Shown piece by piece: positions 25,352-33,973 of a stretch of 64,000 bases of DNA. Below the pieces are notes generated by a model. The model did no database searches, was not told the origin of the DNA, and saw only the letters and a list, made by a program, of their open reading frames with translations. The stretch covers positions 186,001 to 250,000 of the forward strand of contig JALHMI010000011.1 in the NCBI GenBank assembly GCA_022844125.1, in the 5' to 3' direction. This DNA comes from Pirellulales bacterium (GTDB taxonomy: Bacteria; Planctomycetota; Planctomycetia; Pirellulales; PALSA-1355). The translations under genes were made by a program, and so were the position numbers. Every line of letters starts with the position of its first letter. Position 1 is the first letter of the stretch.

Positions 25352-26443
25352 TCACAGCTTCTTGCAAATCGCCTCGGCCATTTCCCGCGTCCCCACGGCC
25401 GTCGGGTCGTTGCGATCCGCCTTCAGGTCGTACGTCACGTACTTCCCTTCGGCGATCACTGCGGCCACGGCGTCTTCCAGCCGCTTGGCCGCGTCCACCT
25501 CGCCCAGGTGCTTCAGCATCAGCATGCCTGAGAGGATCAGCGCGGTCGGGTTGACCTTGTTCTTCCCCTTGTACTTCGGAGCACTGCCGTGTGTGGCTTC
25601 GAACACCGCGCCGTTGGGGCCGATGTTCGCGCCCGGCGCCACGCCCAGCCCGCCGACCAAACCCGCGGCCAGGTCGCTCAGGATGTCGCCGTACAGGTTC
25701 GGCAGCACCAGCACGTCATACAGCTCCGGCTTCTGCACGAGCTGCATGCACATGTTGTCCACGATCCGCTCTTCAAACTCGATGTCCGAATACTGCTTGG
25801 CCACGTCCATTGCCGTGTGCAGCCACAGACCGTCCGTGTACTTCATGATGTTCGCCTTGTGCACGCAGGTGACCTTCTTCCGGCCATTCTCGCGGGCATA
25901 GTCGAACGCACAGCGGACGATCCGCTCGGTGCCGCTCACGCTCATCGGCTTGATCGAGATGCCCGTCTCCGTGGCTCCCGTCTTCACCTTCCGCTCCGAG
26001 AGCTTGTTGATCACGTCGATCAGCTCGGTCGTCTCGGGCTTCCCTTTCTCGAACTCGATCCCCGCGTACAGGTCTTCGGTGTTCTCGCGCACGATCACCA
26101 GGTCGACCGGCACATCGGCGAAGAACGAACGGACGCCCTTGTATTGCTTGCAGGGGCGAATGCAAGCGAACAGACCCAGGGCCTGCCGCAGGTGCACGTT
26201 GATGCTGCGAAAGCCCGTCCCCACCGGCGTGGTGATCGGGGCCTTCAGCGCACACTTGGTCCGCCGCACGCTCTCCATCACGCCTTCGGGCAGCGGCGTG
26301 CCGAGCCGCTCCATCACGTCGACGCCGGCTTCCTGGACGTCCCAATTGATTTTGACGCCCGTGGCGTCCACACAGCGGCGAGCCGCTTCGGCCAATTCCG
26401 GACCGGTGCCGTCACCGGTGATCAACGTAACCTCATGTGCCAT
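25352..26443 (-). CDS. icd: NAD-type isocitrate dehydrogenase (isocitrate/isopropylmalate dehydrogenase family)
   Basis: The protein is 363 residues. It oxidatively decarboxylates isocitrate to 2-oxoglutarate. Family blocks: [48 protein letters not shown] (substrate loop), [17 protein letters not shown] (catalytic lysine) and [17 protein letters not shown]. The cofactor loop [16 protein letters not shown] resembles the NAD-dependent, eukaryotic IDH3-like group rather than the NADP type. The length is normal for this group. It is transcribed alone, with a hairpin terminator. Confidence 0.85.
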   Translation of the reverse strand: MAHEVTLITGDGTGPELAEAARRCVDATGVKINWDVQEAGVDVMERLGTPLPEGVMESVRRTKCALKAPITTPVGTGFRSINVHLRQALGLFACIRPCKQYKGVRSFFADVPVDLVIVRENTEDLYAGIEFEKGKPETTELIDVINKLSERKVKTGATETGISIKPMSVSGTERIVRCAFDYARENGRKKVTCVHKANIMKYTDGLWLHTAMDVAKQYSDIEFEERIVDNMCMQLVQKPELYDVLVLPNLYGDILSDLAAGLVGGLGVAPGANIGPNGAVFEATHGSAPKYKGKNKVNPTALILSGMLMLKHLGEVDAAKRLEDAVAAVIAEGKYVTYDLKADRNDPTAVGTREMAEAICKKL

Positions 26444-26608
26444 CAGTGTTTTCTCAAAGCTATAAGGGGAGAGATTCAGCCAGGCGGGCAGTCCTGTGGG
26501 CGGACCCGATCGGAGCTGGAAGACTGGTCAAACTAACACATGCCCCCTGGAGCGTCAAAGGGGCGGGCGGGGGCGCACTTTCGCGGGTCAAAGCACCAGT
26601 CGCGCGCG

Positions 26609-27568
26609 CTACTCCCGCTCGCTCAACTTTCCATATAGATCGGGCCGCCGCTGCTGGAAGTTCCGGCTGCTTGAGCGAATTGCGCGCACCTTGGCCAGGT
26701 CGAGCGTGGCCGTAATGTAGGCTTCCTGCTTGTCCGGAGCGCGCTGCAGGATCGTGGCGGGCCCCTGGCTCGCGTCGGCGATCATCGTGCCGCCGCCGTA
26801 GGCCTGGTTCGTGGTGATCATCGCCACGTGACTCTGAAAGATCGTGGTCTTCACGATAAAGTCCTCGACCGCGCCGCCCCGCCCATTGATCCACACCACC
26901 AGTTCCGCGCCCTTGAGCGAGAGGACGCGCGCCGGCTCCGGAAACCAGCCGTCGTAACAGGTGAGGATGCCGACCTTGCCAAAGTCCAATTCAAACACCG
27001 GCAGCTCCGCGCCGCGCTCCATGATCCACTCCGGATCGTTCTCGCGCATCCACGCCCGCGATTTTCCTTCTGGCGGATAGCGCCAGGCCGGCTCGCCGGT
27101 AAAGTGATCGACCGCGGCGTGCGTCTTGCGATACTTGCCCGCGATCTGGCCGCGCCGATCGAACAGCAGCGCCGTGTTGGCGAACTTGTCGTCGCCGAGC
27201 TCCTCCCAGCCGCCGACAATCACATAAATTGAACCCGCCCTGGCTGCCGCGGCCAGCATGTCGGTGCTGGGGCCCGGCACCGGGATATCTCCCAGCACAT
27301 ACTCGGGAAACACGACGAGCTGGCAGCCATCGTCCGCGGCCCGCTTGATGTACGGCACGAGCGCGTCGGCCGCGTCGTATCCGGCTCGCGGAAGTTCCCC
27401 CTTGTCGTAACCGCAAATCTGCACGGCGGCGACTTTCACCTGGTCGCGCGGAACGGGCGCCTGGGCGGTGTTGGCCCCATCAACGGCGACGGGATCAGCG
27501 GCCCTGGCTGTACCTGTCCCCTGAAGGATGCAGGCGATAGCAAGCAGAATCTTGGCAGAGTGCGGCAT
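26609..27568 (-). CDS. Exported carbon-nitrogen hydrolase (nitrilase superfamily)
   Basis: The protein is 319 residues. A signal peptide (MPHSAKILLAIACILQGTGT, cut likely after ARA) precedes a complete nitrilase fold with the Glu-Lys-Cys triad: Glu89 in VVFPEYVLG, Lys148 in GKYRKTHA, Cys204 in GILTCYDGWFPEP. The enzyme would cleave an amide, nitrile or carbamoyl bond, here in the periplasm, which is less usual because most members are cytoplasmic. The substrate is unknown. The gene is upstream of icd on the same strand, 165 bases away. Confidence 0.85.
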   Translation of the reverse strand: MPHSAKILLAIACILQGTGTARAADPVAVDGANTAQAPVPRDQVKVAAVQICGYDKGELPRAGYDAADALVPYIKRAADDGCQLVVFPEYVLGDIPVPGPSTDMLAAAARAGSIYVIVGGWEELGDDKFANTALLFDRRGQIAGKYRKTHAAVDHFTGEPAWRYPPEGKSRAWMRENDPEWIMERGAELPVFELDFGKVGILTCYDGWFPEPARVLSLKGAELVVWINGRGGAVEDFIVKTTIFQSHVAMITTNQAYGGGTMIADASQGPATILQRAPDKQEAYITATLDLAKVRAIRSSSRNFQQRRPDLYGKLSERE

Positions 27569-27717
27569 GGCGGCTTGGCTCGTGGAAGGCGGAATGATCT
27601 GCGGTGCAAGCCATGATCATGACCCTTGGCCAGCCCCGACTCAAGCCGCGTGTTTCAGGTCTCAGCTCTCTGAGCCTCAGGACTTCCTCACCACGAACAA
27701 CTGCACGTTGCCAGTGC

Positions 27718-27796
<79 letters not shown>

Positions 27797-27804
27797 CTTG
27801 AAGC

Positions 27805-27981
27805 CTACGACTGCGGCTTACTCGTCTTGTTTACCAGCAACTGCACGTTGCCACATCCGTCGCACATCCGCGCCACCACCGGCTTCCCGGCCGGCTTGCG
27901 GCCATCGGCGAACGTCTTTACGAACAGCATCTGCCGATCGATGGGCACCACGCCGTCGACAAATTCGGCAGCGCAATGCAT
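27805..27981 (-). CDS. Small protein with one CxxC pair, possibly a gene fragment
   Basis: The frame is 58 residues, MHCAAEFVDGVVPIDRQMLF onward, ending VVARMCDGCGNVQLLVNKTS plus four residues. Composition and reading look coding: balanced residues and an MCDGCGN turn like half a zinc ribbon. An in-frame stop just upstream of the ATG and repeats on both sides mean it could be either a genuine small protein or a remnant. No family was recognised. Confidence 0.4.
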   Translation of the reverse strand: MHCAAEFVDGVVPIDRQMLFVKTFADGRKPAGKPVVARMCDGCGNVQLLVNKTSKPQS

Positions 27982-27984
27982 TGG

Positions 27985-28350
27985 CCAGGGTCAGCGGCCT
28001 TGGAATTCTGGTTCGCGTTTTCAGCCCCGGAGGGGCGACCGTCAGTAGCCGGGGGTGGAAACCCCCGGTAGCCGATCGGCAACACACCCGATTCTTTTTC
28101 TTTCCGGAGCCCTGGAAGGGCGGCAGTTTCACACCGTGCGCGTTGGCTTCCCGACGCGTGCCGTGAATCCGAACTGCGAGCAGTGTCGCCCCTCCGGGGC
28201 TTCTGATCGAAGAAGAGAAAAGAGATCGGGGCGGCTTCGTCTTCCGGGGGCTTACGCACCCCCGGCTATTAACTTTCGCCCCTCCGGGGCTGAGATCTGC
28301 AACCAAGTACCGAGGCTTCGCGCGTTTCAACCAGGGCCGCTGACCCTGGC
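27985..28350. repeat. Cluster of family-1 palindromes in both orientations (BIME-like)
   Basis: A full copy at 28023-28068 faces an inverted full copy at 28243-28291, with partial heads at about 28105 and 28184 between them. Outer flanks are also inverted: GCCAGGGTCAGCGGCCTTGG near 27985 pairs with a complementary segment ending near 28345. The structure is like that around the RAYT gene but contains no transposase. Confidence 0.75.
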
Positions 28351-28375
28351 TATTGCAGCGCCGGACCTGCGGCCC

Positions 28376-28657
28376 TCAAGAAGAACCACGTTCATTTGCG
28401 CCGCTCACTCCCGGTCCGGATAAATCGTCCACCTGAGCGTGGCCGCAGGCGGCGATTCGCCGGAGCGTGTCGTTCGAGAGGCCTTGGTTGAACGCCCAGG
28501 GCTCGGCGCCGCACTCGTAGCCGATGTTGAACTCGCGCAGCGTGCACGCCCGCCACAGCGCGGCCGCACGGGCGTCTGCCTCCGGGGCGAGCACCGCTTC
28601 GATCGCGCTGAGCATCACGCGAATCGTGTTCTCTGGCTCATCTTCGATTCCGATCAC
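28376..28657 (-). pseudogene. Hypothetical frame, probably the remainder of a disrupted gene
   Basis: The frame is 93 residues from a GTG (VIGIEDEPENTIRVMLSAIE...). It looks coding and stays open upstream (QYCTLEIDEP precedes the GTG) until it meets the inverted-repeat element at 28694, which suggests that the 5' end was cut off by that insertion. Motifs such as FNIGYECGAEPWAFNQGLSN give no family match. Confidence 0.35.
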
Positions 28658-28693
28658 TGGCTCGTCGATCTCCAGGGTGCAATACTGATGTAC

Positions 28694-28846
28694 GTAGCAG
28701 GCACACGCCGTGTGCCGTCGCAGCAGCGCACGAAGGCGACCGCCGACAAGACAATCCTACGCGATGACGGGTCGTGGTTCACGCTCTGCGAGCAGGGTAT
28801 TACCCAGTCCCGCTTCCGCCAACGGCACACGGCGTGTGCCTGCTAC
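28694..28846. mobile_element. MITE-like element with perfect 25-base terminal inverted repeats
   Basis: 153 bases bounded by perfect 25-base inverted repeats (starting GTAGCAGGCACACGCCGTGT at 28694; complementary arm 28822-28846). The arms are themselves nearly palindromic (GCACACGCCGTGTGC). There is no coding capacity. A decayed family-1 tail follows at 28861-28890. Confidence 0.75.
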
Positions 28847-28910
28847 TTTACGCCGGAGCGGCTATTAACTTCCGCCCACTTCGGGGCTAATGCATCTGAA
28901 AGAATCGCTG

Positions 28911-29065
28911 GGTGGCACTGACAACTCGCTTGTCAGTGGGCCCCGGCCCAAGAGGGATCAATCCAAACGTTTCCCAGGAATGAAGTTTTCGATCTTGCTA
29001 CGCTCCCCCTGAACCCACCGGTGCTGCGCACACCGACAAGCAAGTTGTCGCTGCGACCCGATGAA
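28911..29065. repeat. Dispersed inverted repeat, family 3, second copy
   Basis: The left end GGGTGGCACTGACAACTCGC has an inner hairpin (CACTGACAACTCGCTTGTCAGTG). The right end is CACCGACAAGCAAGTTGTCG followed by CTGCGACCC. Same layout and length as 19814-19972. Confidence 0.75.
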
Positions 29066-29636
29066 CTTCCGGGTTAAAGTCTCGCTGCATCCCTGCCCAT
29101 CGTATCTCTGTGTCTCTGCCCCTTTGTGGCTCTGTGTTAAGATTCCCGCCCCTGCGTCTTGGCGTCTCCGCGACTTTGCGTTTCACCGACCCCGCTCAGC
29201 AGCCTGCCATTTGGTGAGAAAAAATCACACTGCGAATCGCGCTTGACCGCAAGTGTGACTGGCTCCTCGCGTAACTCGTTTCTTCTCACCGCGCATCGCT
29301 GCGCACGGCGCACACCGCCCACGTGTCCAGCGAGTCTAGAAATCAGGCCAGGAGTTCGGCTAGGGTAAGGTCACGACATTAGGTAGAGACCGACGTATGC
29401 GCACGACACATTCCCGCACTGCTGAGAAACTGGAGAAGCCGCACAGCTCGCGCGTCCTCGCCAGGGCCGCGCAAGGCCTTTGCCAGGGCGTGTGTGTGCG
29501 CCCGAAACATCATTTGCGCGCATTTCTAAATCCACACACTCGAAAAATGCGAACGCAAAAAACAGCCGGGCAAATAGACGCGAGGCTTGAGACCACAGGC
29601 TTGAGGTGGCTGAGGAACGGTTGGCGGCCTCAGGTC
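29066..29636. other. Gene-poor stretch before fsr
   Basis: A low-complexity repeat of the 'CTCTGTGTCTCTGCC...CTTGGCGTCTCCGCG' type spans about 29098-29180. The remainder shows no convincing gene; long frames on either strand lack family-like sequence. Confidence 0.5.
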
Positions 29637-30875
29637 TCACCCCTTCTTACTCGGCAAGAACCCCGTCAGCAGCCCGACCAGCGGCAGGAAGGAGCAGACT
29701 TGATACACGAAATCGATGCCCCACTCGTCGGCCATCCAGCCCAGCACGGCCGCGCCGATGCCTGCCATACCGAATGCAAAGCCGAAGAACAGACCCGCGA
29801 TCATGCCCACGCGACTGGGCACGAGCTCCTGGGCATAGACGATGATGGCCGAGAAGGCCGAGGCCAGGATCAGGCCGATCGGCACCGTGAGCACGGCCGT
29901 CCAGAACAGGTTGGCGTACGGCAGCACAAGCGTGAACGGCAGCACGCCCAGGATCGACACCCAGATCACGGCCTTGAAGCCGATCCGGTCGCCGACCGGT
30001 CCGCCGAGCAGCGTGCCGGCAGCGACCGCGCCCAGGAATACGAACAGCAGCAGTTGCGAAGTTTGCACCGAGACGCCGAAATTCTCGATCAGATAGAAGG
30101 TGTAATAACTGCTCAGGCTGACCAGGTAGAAGTACTTGGAGAACACGAGCAGCAGCAGAATGCCGATCGCGCTTCGCACGCGCCACGGCGAAAGCGCCTG
30201 GCGCACCACTTCGGCCGAGATCTTCGGCCGCAGCCGCAGCTCCGACAGATGCGCGGCATACCAGCGGCCGACGTACGTGAGCACGCCGATCCCAGCGAGC
30301 GCCAGGACCGACAGCACGGCGATGCTTGTTTGTCCCCACGGCACAACCACGAACGCGGCCAGCAGCGGACCCAGCGCCGAGCCGCCGTTGCCCCCCACCT
30401 GGAACAGCGACTGCGCGAAGCCATACTTTCCGCCCGAGGCGAGCCGCGCGACGCGCGAAGCCTCGGGATGGAAGACCGAGGAGCCGACTCCGACCATCGC
30501 CGCGGCGACCAGAATCGTGGGAAACGTGCCGGCGAAGGCCAGCAGGATCAGGCCCGCGAACGTGCTGCACATGCCGATCGCCAGCGAGAACGGCTTCGGA
30601 TGCCGATCGGTGTACATGCCCACCAGCGGCTGGAGCAGCGAGGCGGTGCACTGGAAAGTGAACGTGATCAGGCCAACCTGAAAGTAGTTCAGGCCGTAGC
30701 TCTCCTTGAGCAACGGATAGACGGCCGGAAGCAGCGACTGCATGACGTCGTTGAGCAAATGCGAGAGACTCAGGGCCAGCAGAATTGCCAGCACGGTTTC
30801 GCGGTGATGGCCGGGGCTCGTGGCTGCACCCGGCGCGGCGGCGTCACTCGTAGCGGCAGTCGTTTCGGCAGACAT
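29637..30875 (-). CDS. fsr: MFS transporter, fosmidomycin-resistance (Fsr)-like
   Basis: The protein is 412 residues, with about 12 hydrophobic segments after an Ala/Thr-rich cytoplasmic N-terminus. Signature stretches SHLLNDVMQSLLPAVYPLLK and VGVGSSVFHPEASRVARLAS (an Fsr-type insertion between helices 4 and 5) place it with Fsr rather than general sugar transporters. The predicted role is efflux of a small organic compound at the inner membrane; the natural substrate is unknown. It is divergent from the DUF485-actP pair with 183 bases between. Confidence 0.85.
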   Translation of the reverse strand: MSAETTAATSDAAAPGAATSPGHHRETVLAILLALSLSHLLNDVMQSLLPAVYPLLKESYGLNYFQVGLITFTFQCTASLLQPLVGMYTDRHPKPFSLAIGMCSTFAGLILLAFAGTFPTILVAAAMVGVGSSVFHPEASRVARLASGGKYGFAQSLFQVGGNGGSALGPLLAAFVVVPWGQTSIAVLSVLALAGIGVLTYVGRWYAAHLSELRLRPKISAEVVRQALSPWRVRSAIGILLLLVFSKYFYLVSLSSYYTFYLIENFGVSVQTSQLLLFVFLGAVAAGTLLGGPVGDRIGFKAVIWVSILGVLPFTLVLPYANLFWTAVLTVPIGLILASAFSAIIVYAQELVPSRVGMIAGLFFGFAFGMAGIGAAVLGWMADEWGIDFVYQVCSFLPLVGLLTGFLPSKKG

Positions 30876-31058
30876 GGCGGAGCAGGGGTTAAGGATCGGG
30901 GTTCAGGGATTAGATTAATGGAGAGCCGCGCGCGAGGGCGGGGGTTCGCCCATTTACCGAGTTATGCACGCGTGCGGCCCGATGGTATTCTCATCTCTCC
31001 AGCCCCCGATCCCCAACCCCTTTCTTTCCGGCCCAGGCACACGAGTGAGGTAACGTAG

Positions 31059-31334
31059 ATGGCTCCCTTGGATCACGGTCCGGCCGCGGGCGGCGCGGAC
31101 GACACCCCGCTCGAGCAGCGGCGCAATGCCCGGATCGGCATGCTGCTGTTCATTATCTATACAGCCTGCTACACGGCCTTCGTGCTCACGGCGGCGTTCG
31201 CGCCGCAGCAGATGGCCACCCGCCCCTGGGCCGACATCAACCTGGCGATCTGGAGCGGCTTTGGCTTGCTCGTGCTGGCCCTGGTGCTGTCGCTGGTCTA
31301 TAGCTGGCTGTGCCGTGCGCGAGGGGTGCGATGA
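31059..31334 (+). CDS. DUF485 small membrane protein (YjcH-like)
   Basis: The protein is 91 residues with two transmembrane helices (IGMLLFIIYTACYTAFVLTA and LAIWSGFGLLVLALVLSLVY) and a short charged N-terminus. DUF485 proteins are regularly encoded directly before acetate symporters and probably assist them. The stop codon overlaps the actP start as ATGA. GAGGTAACG lies before the ATG. Confidence 0.9.
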   Translation: MAPLDHGPAAGGADDTPLEQRRNARIGMLLFIIYTACYTAFVLTAAFAPQQMATRPWADINLAIWSGFGLLVLALVLSLVYSWLCRARGVR

Positions 31335-33337
31335 TCTATTCCCCCTCGCCGTTGGCCGTGATTGTGTTCGGAGCGTTCGTCGCCTTCACGCTTGGGCTGT
31401 CGTTCTACTTCGCCCGGCGCACGCGGAGCGCCGCGGGCTACTTCGCCGCGGGCGGGCAGATCCACTGGTTTGTGAACGGCGTGGCCTTCGCCGGCGATTA
31501 TCTTTCGGCCGCCTCGTTCCTGGGCATCTGCGGGATGATCGCCTCGTACGGCTACGACGGATTCCTGTATTCGATCGGTTACCTGGCTGGCTGGATCGTG
31601 GCCCTGTTCGTGATTGCCGAACCGCTTAAACGAATGGGGCGTTACACGTTCGCCGACGCTTTGAACAGCCGCTTCCAATCGCGAGCGATCACGCTCTCGG
31701 CCGGCATCAGCACGCTCGTGGTCAGCGTGTTCTACCTGATCCCGCAGATGGTTGGCGCCGGCGCGCTGGTGACGCCGCTCTTGGGTCTGCCGCACTGGGC
31801 CGGTGTGTCGATGGTCGGCGCCGTCGTGATGCTGATCGTGGTGACGGCCGGCATGGTCTCGACGACTTACGTGCAGTTTCTTAAGGGTTCGCTACTCGTG
31901 GTGTTCAGCGCTGTGCTGACGCTGATGATCTTGAATCGTGGTCTGACGACCGAGCCCGAGGCGCCGGGGTTTCGAGTCCCTCGCGTGGGTCAGGCCGTGT
32001 CGGAATCGGCCGTTGGTTCGCTGTCGGCTGCTGAGCTCGGGCTGGTGGGTGAGGAGTTGCTGCCGGAGGAGGGCAAGTGGAGTGATACGCCGTATATCTC
32101 CACGCGCAACCTCGAGACGGGACATGTTACCGTATGGCGCGAGTCGCCGGTGATGTCGCGAAATGCCGACGGCGTGCTCGCGGCGGAAGCCGGCCAGGTG
32201 AAGTTTTACGAAACGCAAACGCTAACCGTGCTGCCGGACGGCAAGCGGCTGGTGAACGGCTTGCCGCAGGGGCATGGCGAAGGCGAGACCGACTTCTTTC
32301 CGGTCGGCAATATCGAGCGGTTGCCGGGCGGCGAAACGTCAACCGGCGCGATCGGCCCCGTCGATTTCTTCAGCACGCTCGAAGGGAGCGATATCCTGCT
32401 GTGGAAGCAGGATCCGAGCAAGTACCCGGTGTCGATCGACGGAGAGTTGGCGACCACGACGGTCTACTATCCCCAGCTCACCGCCGGCACGGACATCTTG
32501 CTTCCCGGCAAGAGCCCCACATTCAACGGCATCCGCGGCGAAGCACTGATGCCAAAACTGAACTTTCTCTCGCTGATGCTCGCGCTATTCGGCGGCACGG
32601 CCTCGCTGCCGCACATCCTGATTCGCTATTACACCGTGAAGGACCAGGCCGCGGCACGCAAAAGCACGGTCGTCGGCATCGGCAGCATTGGGTTCTTTTA
32701 CCTGCTCACACTATTTCTCGGCCTGGGCGCGATGACTGGCGGCGTGATCGACCCGACGAGCGCGAATAACAACATGGCCGCGCCACTGCTGGCGAAGAGC
32801 TTCGGCCCACTACTGTTCGCCATGATCTCAGCCATCGCCTTCACCACGGTGCTGGGCACCGTGAGCGGATTGATCGTGGCCGCGGCCGGCGCCGTGGTGC
32901 ACGACCTGATGACGAGTGTCGGCCGGATGCAGCTCACCGATCACGAGAAAGTGCGGGCTGGCAAACTCACGGCGGCGGCCGTCGGTGTGCTGGCGATCGT
33001 GCTCGGCATCCTGTTCGAGCACATGAACGTCAGCTTCCTGGTGGGCTGGGCGTTCAGCATCGCGGCCAGCGCGAACCTGCCGTCGCTGGTGATGCTGCTG
33101 TTCTGGAAAGGCACGACGCGGCAGGGGATCACCGCGGCGATTCTGGTCGGCATGACGACTTCGCTCGCCTGGGTGCTCTTGAGCGGCGATACATTCACGG
33201 CGGTGTATGGTCTGCCTGCCGAGAGGGCACCCGTCCCGTTCAATCAGCCGGGCATCGTGACGATTCCGCTCGGCTTCGCGGTGCTCGTGGTCGTATCGCT
33301 GCTCACGCGACGAACCAATGCGAAGCCAGTGGTGTAA
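31331..33337 (+). CDS. actP: Cation/acetate symporter (SSS family) with a large hydrophilic insert
   Basis: The protein is 668 residues, about 120 longer than E. coli ActP (549). It is a sodium/solute symporter importing acetate or a similar carboxylate. Family sequence: RRTRSAAGYFAAGGQIHWFV, GDYLSAASFLGICGMIASYG, GRYTFADALNSRF, then SLPHILIRYYTVKDQAAARK and the FEHMNVSFLVGWAFSIAASA region. About residues 210-400 form a hydrophilic insert between transmembrane helices (e.g. TPYISTRNLETGHVTVWRES), of no recognised fold and probably outside the membrane. It is translationally coupled to DUF485. Confidence 0.88.
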   Translation: MIYSPSPLAVIVFGAFVAFTLGLSFYFARRTRSAAGYFAAGGQIHWFVNGVAFAGDYLSAASFLGICGMIASYGYDGFLYSIGYLAGWIVALFVIAEPLKRMGRYTFADALNSRFQSRAITLSAGISTLVVSVFYLIPQMVGAGALVTPLLGLPHWAGVSMVGAVVMLIVVTAGMVSTTYVQFLKGSLLVVFSAVLTLMILNRGLTTEPEAPGFRVPRVGQAVSESAVGSLSAAELGLVGEELLPEEGKWSDTPYISTRNLETGHVTVWRESPVMSRNADGVLAAEAGQVKFYETQTLTVLPDGKRLVNGLPQGHGEGETDFFPVGNIERLPGGETSTGAIGPVDFFSTLEGSDILLWKQDPSKYPVSIDGELATTTVYYPQLTAGTDILLPGKSPTFNGIRGEALMPKLNFLSLMLALFGGTASLPHILIRYYTVKDQAAARKSTVVGIGSIGFFYLLTLFLGLGAMTGGVIDPTSANNNMAAPLLAKSFGPLLFAMISAIAFTTVLGTVSGLIVAAAGAVVHDLMTSVGRMQLTDHEKVRAGKLTAAAVGVLAIVLGILFEHMNVSFLVGWAFSIAASANLPSLVMLLFWKGTTRQGITAAILVGMTTSLAWVLLSGDTFTAVYGLPAERAPVPFNQPGIVTIPLGFAVLVVVSLLTRRTNAKPVV

Positions 33338-33398
33338 TCCAAGCAAGACCAGAAGGGAGATCGGAAAAACCACGCGCCAAGTTCACGCTTTCGCGAGT

Positions 33399-33947
33399 TC
33401 AGTGTTCGCTGCCTCGCTGCTCTCGCCACCAGGTGAGAGCCGCGGCCTGCACCGGCTGAATCCAAGCGTTCTTCGCCTCGCTGTAGGCGCCCGAGACGCG
33501 GGGATGCAACGCCCGGCACCGCAGCTTCTCGGCTTCGTACGCTCGGGCAACGTCCTCGTGGGCCCGGAGGTAATCGCGGAACGCCAGATGCCTGATGATC
33601 TCCGGATCGCCCGCGGCATAGCAGTGCGCGTGCACCAGCCGGCGGCCGGTTGCGAGCGCGGAGAGTGTGCAGTACCGGCGTCCCGGCAGGCCGTATTCGC
33701 CTCGCCAGTCGTAACCCAAACTTTCAAAGGCCGCGCATGAGGCATCCAGTGTTGCGAGTGACCGGAACTCAGGCAGCAGATCGAGAATCGGCTTGGCGAC
33801 GATCCCAGCGATCGCCGTCGAGCCGATGTGGTGCACGTCAAGAAGCTGTTCGCCGACGGCCGATCGCAGCCGCTCAGCTTCTCGCGCGGCTTGCAGCGCC
33901 CAGCCAGGCTCGTGAGGTTCAAGTTGAAAAGAGTCCTTGGCGGCCAT
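33399..33947 (-). CDS. GrpB/UPF0157 family protein
   Basis: The protein is 182 residues. The nucleotidyltransferase-like signature VHHIGSTAIAGIVAKPILDL, then GYDWRGEYGLPGRRYC and the HAHCYAAGDPEIIRHLAFRDYL block, are diagnostic of the GrpB family, which some fuse to dephospho-CoA kinase. The biochemical role is not established. It is 26 bases downstream of dxs on the same strand and may be its operon's last gene. Confidence 0.85.
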   Translation of the reverse strand: MAAKDSFQLEPHEPGWALQAAREAERLRSAVGEQLLDVHHIGSTAIAGIVAKPILDLLPEFRSLATLDASCAAFESLGYDWRGEYGLPGRRYCTLSALATGRRLVHAHCYAAGDPEIIRHLAFRDYLRAHEDVARAYEAEKLRCRALHPRVSGAYSEAKNAWIQPVQAAALTWWREQRGSEH

Positions 33948-33973
33948 GGCCGATCGCCTTGCTCAGCCAGCCG

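Noticed and set aside
28023-28291. Possible CRISPR array or attachment sites in the repeat cluster
   Set aside because: Repeats are palindromic, unevenly spaced and in both orientations, with no regular spacers or cas genes.
29397-31058. 553-residue plus-strand frame over the Fsr-like gene
   Set aside because: Gln/Arg/His-rich with no domain; the minus strand encodes a well-formed 12-helix transporter.
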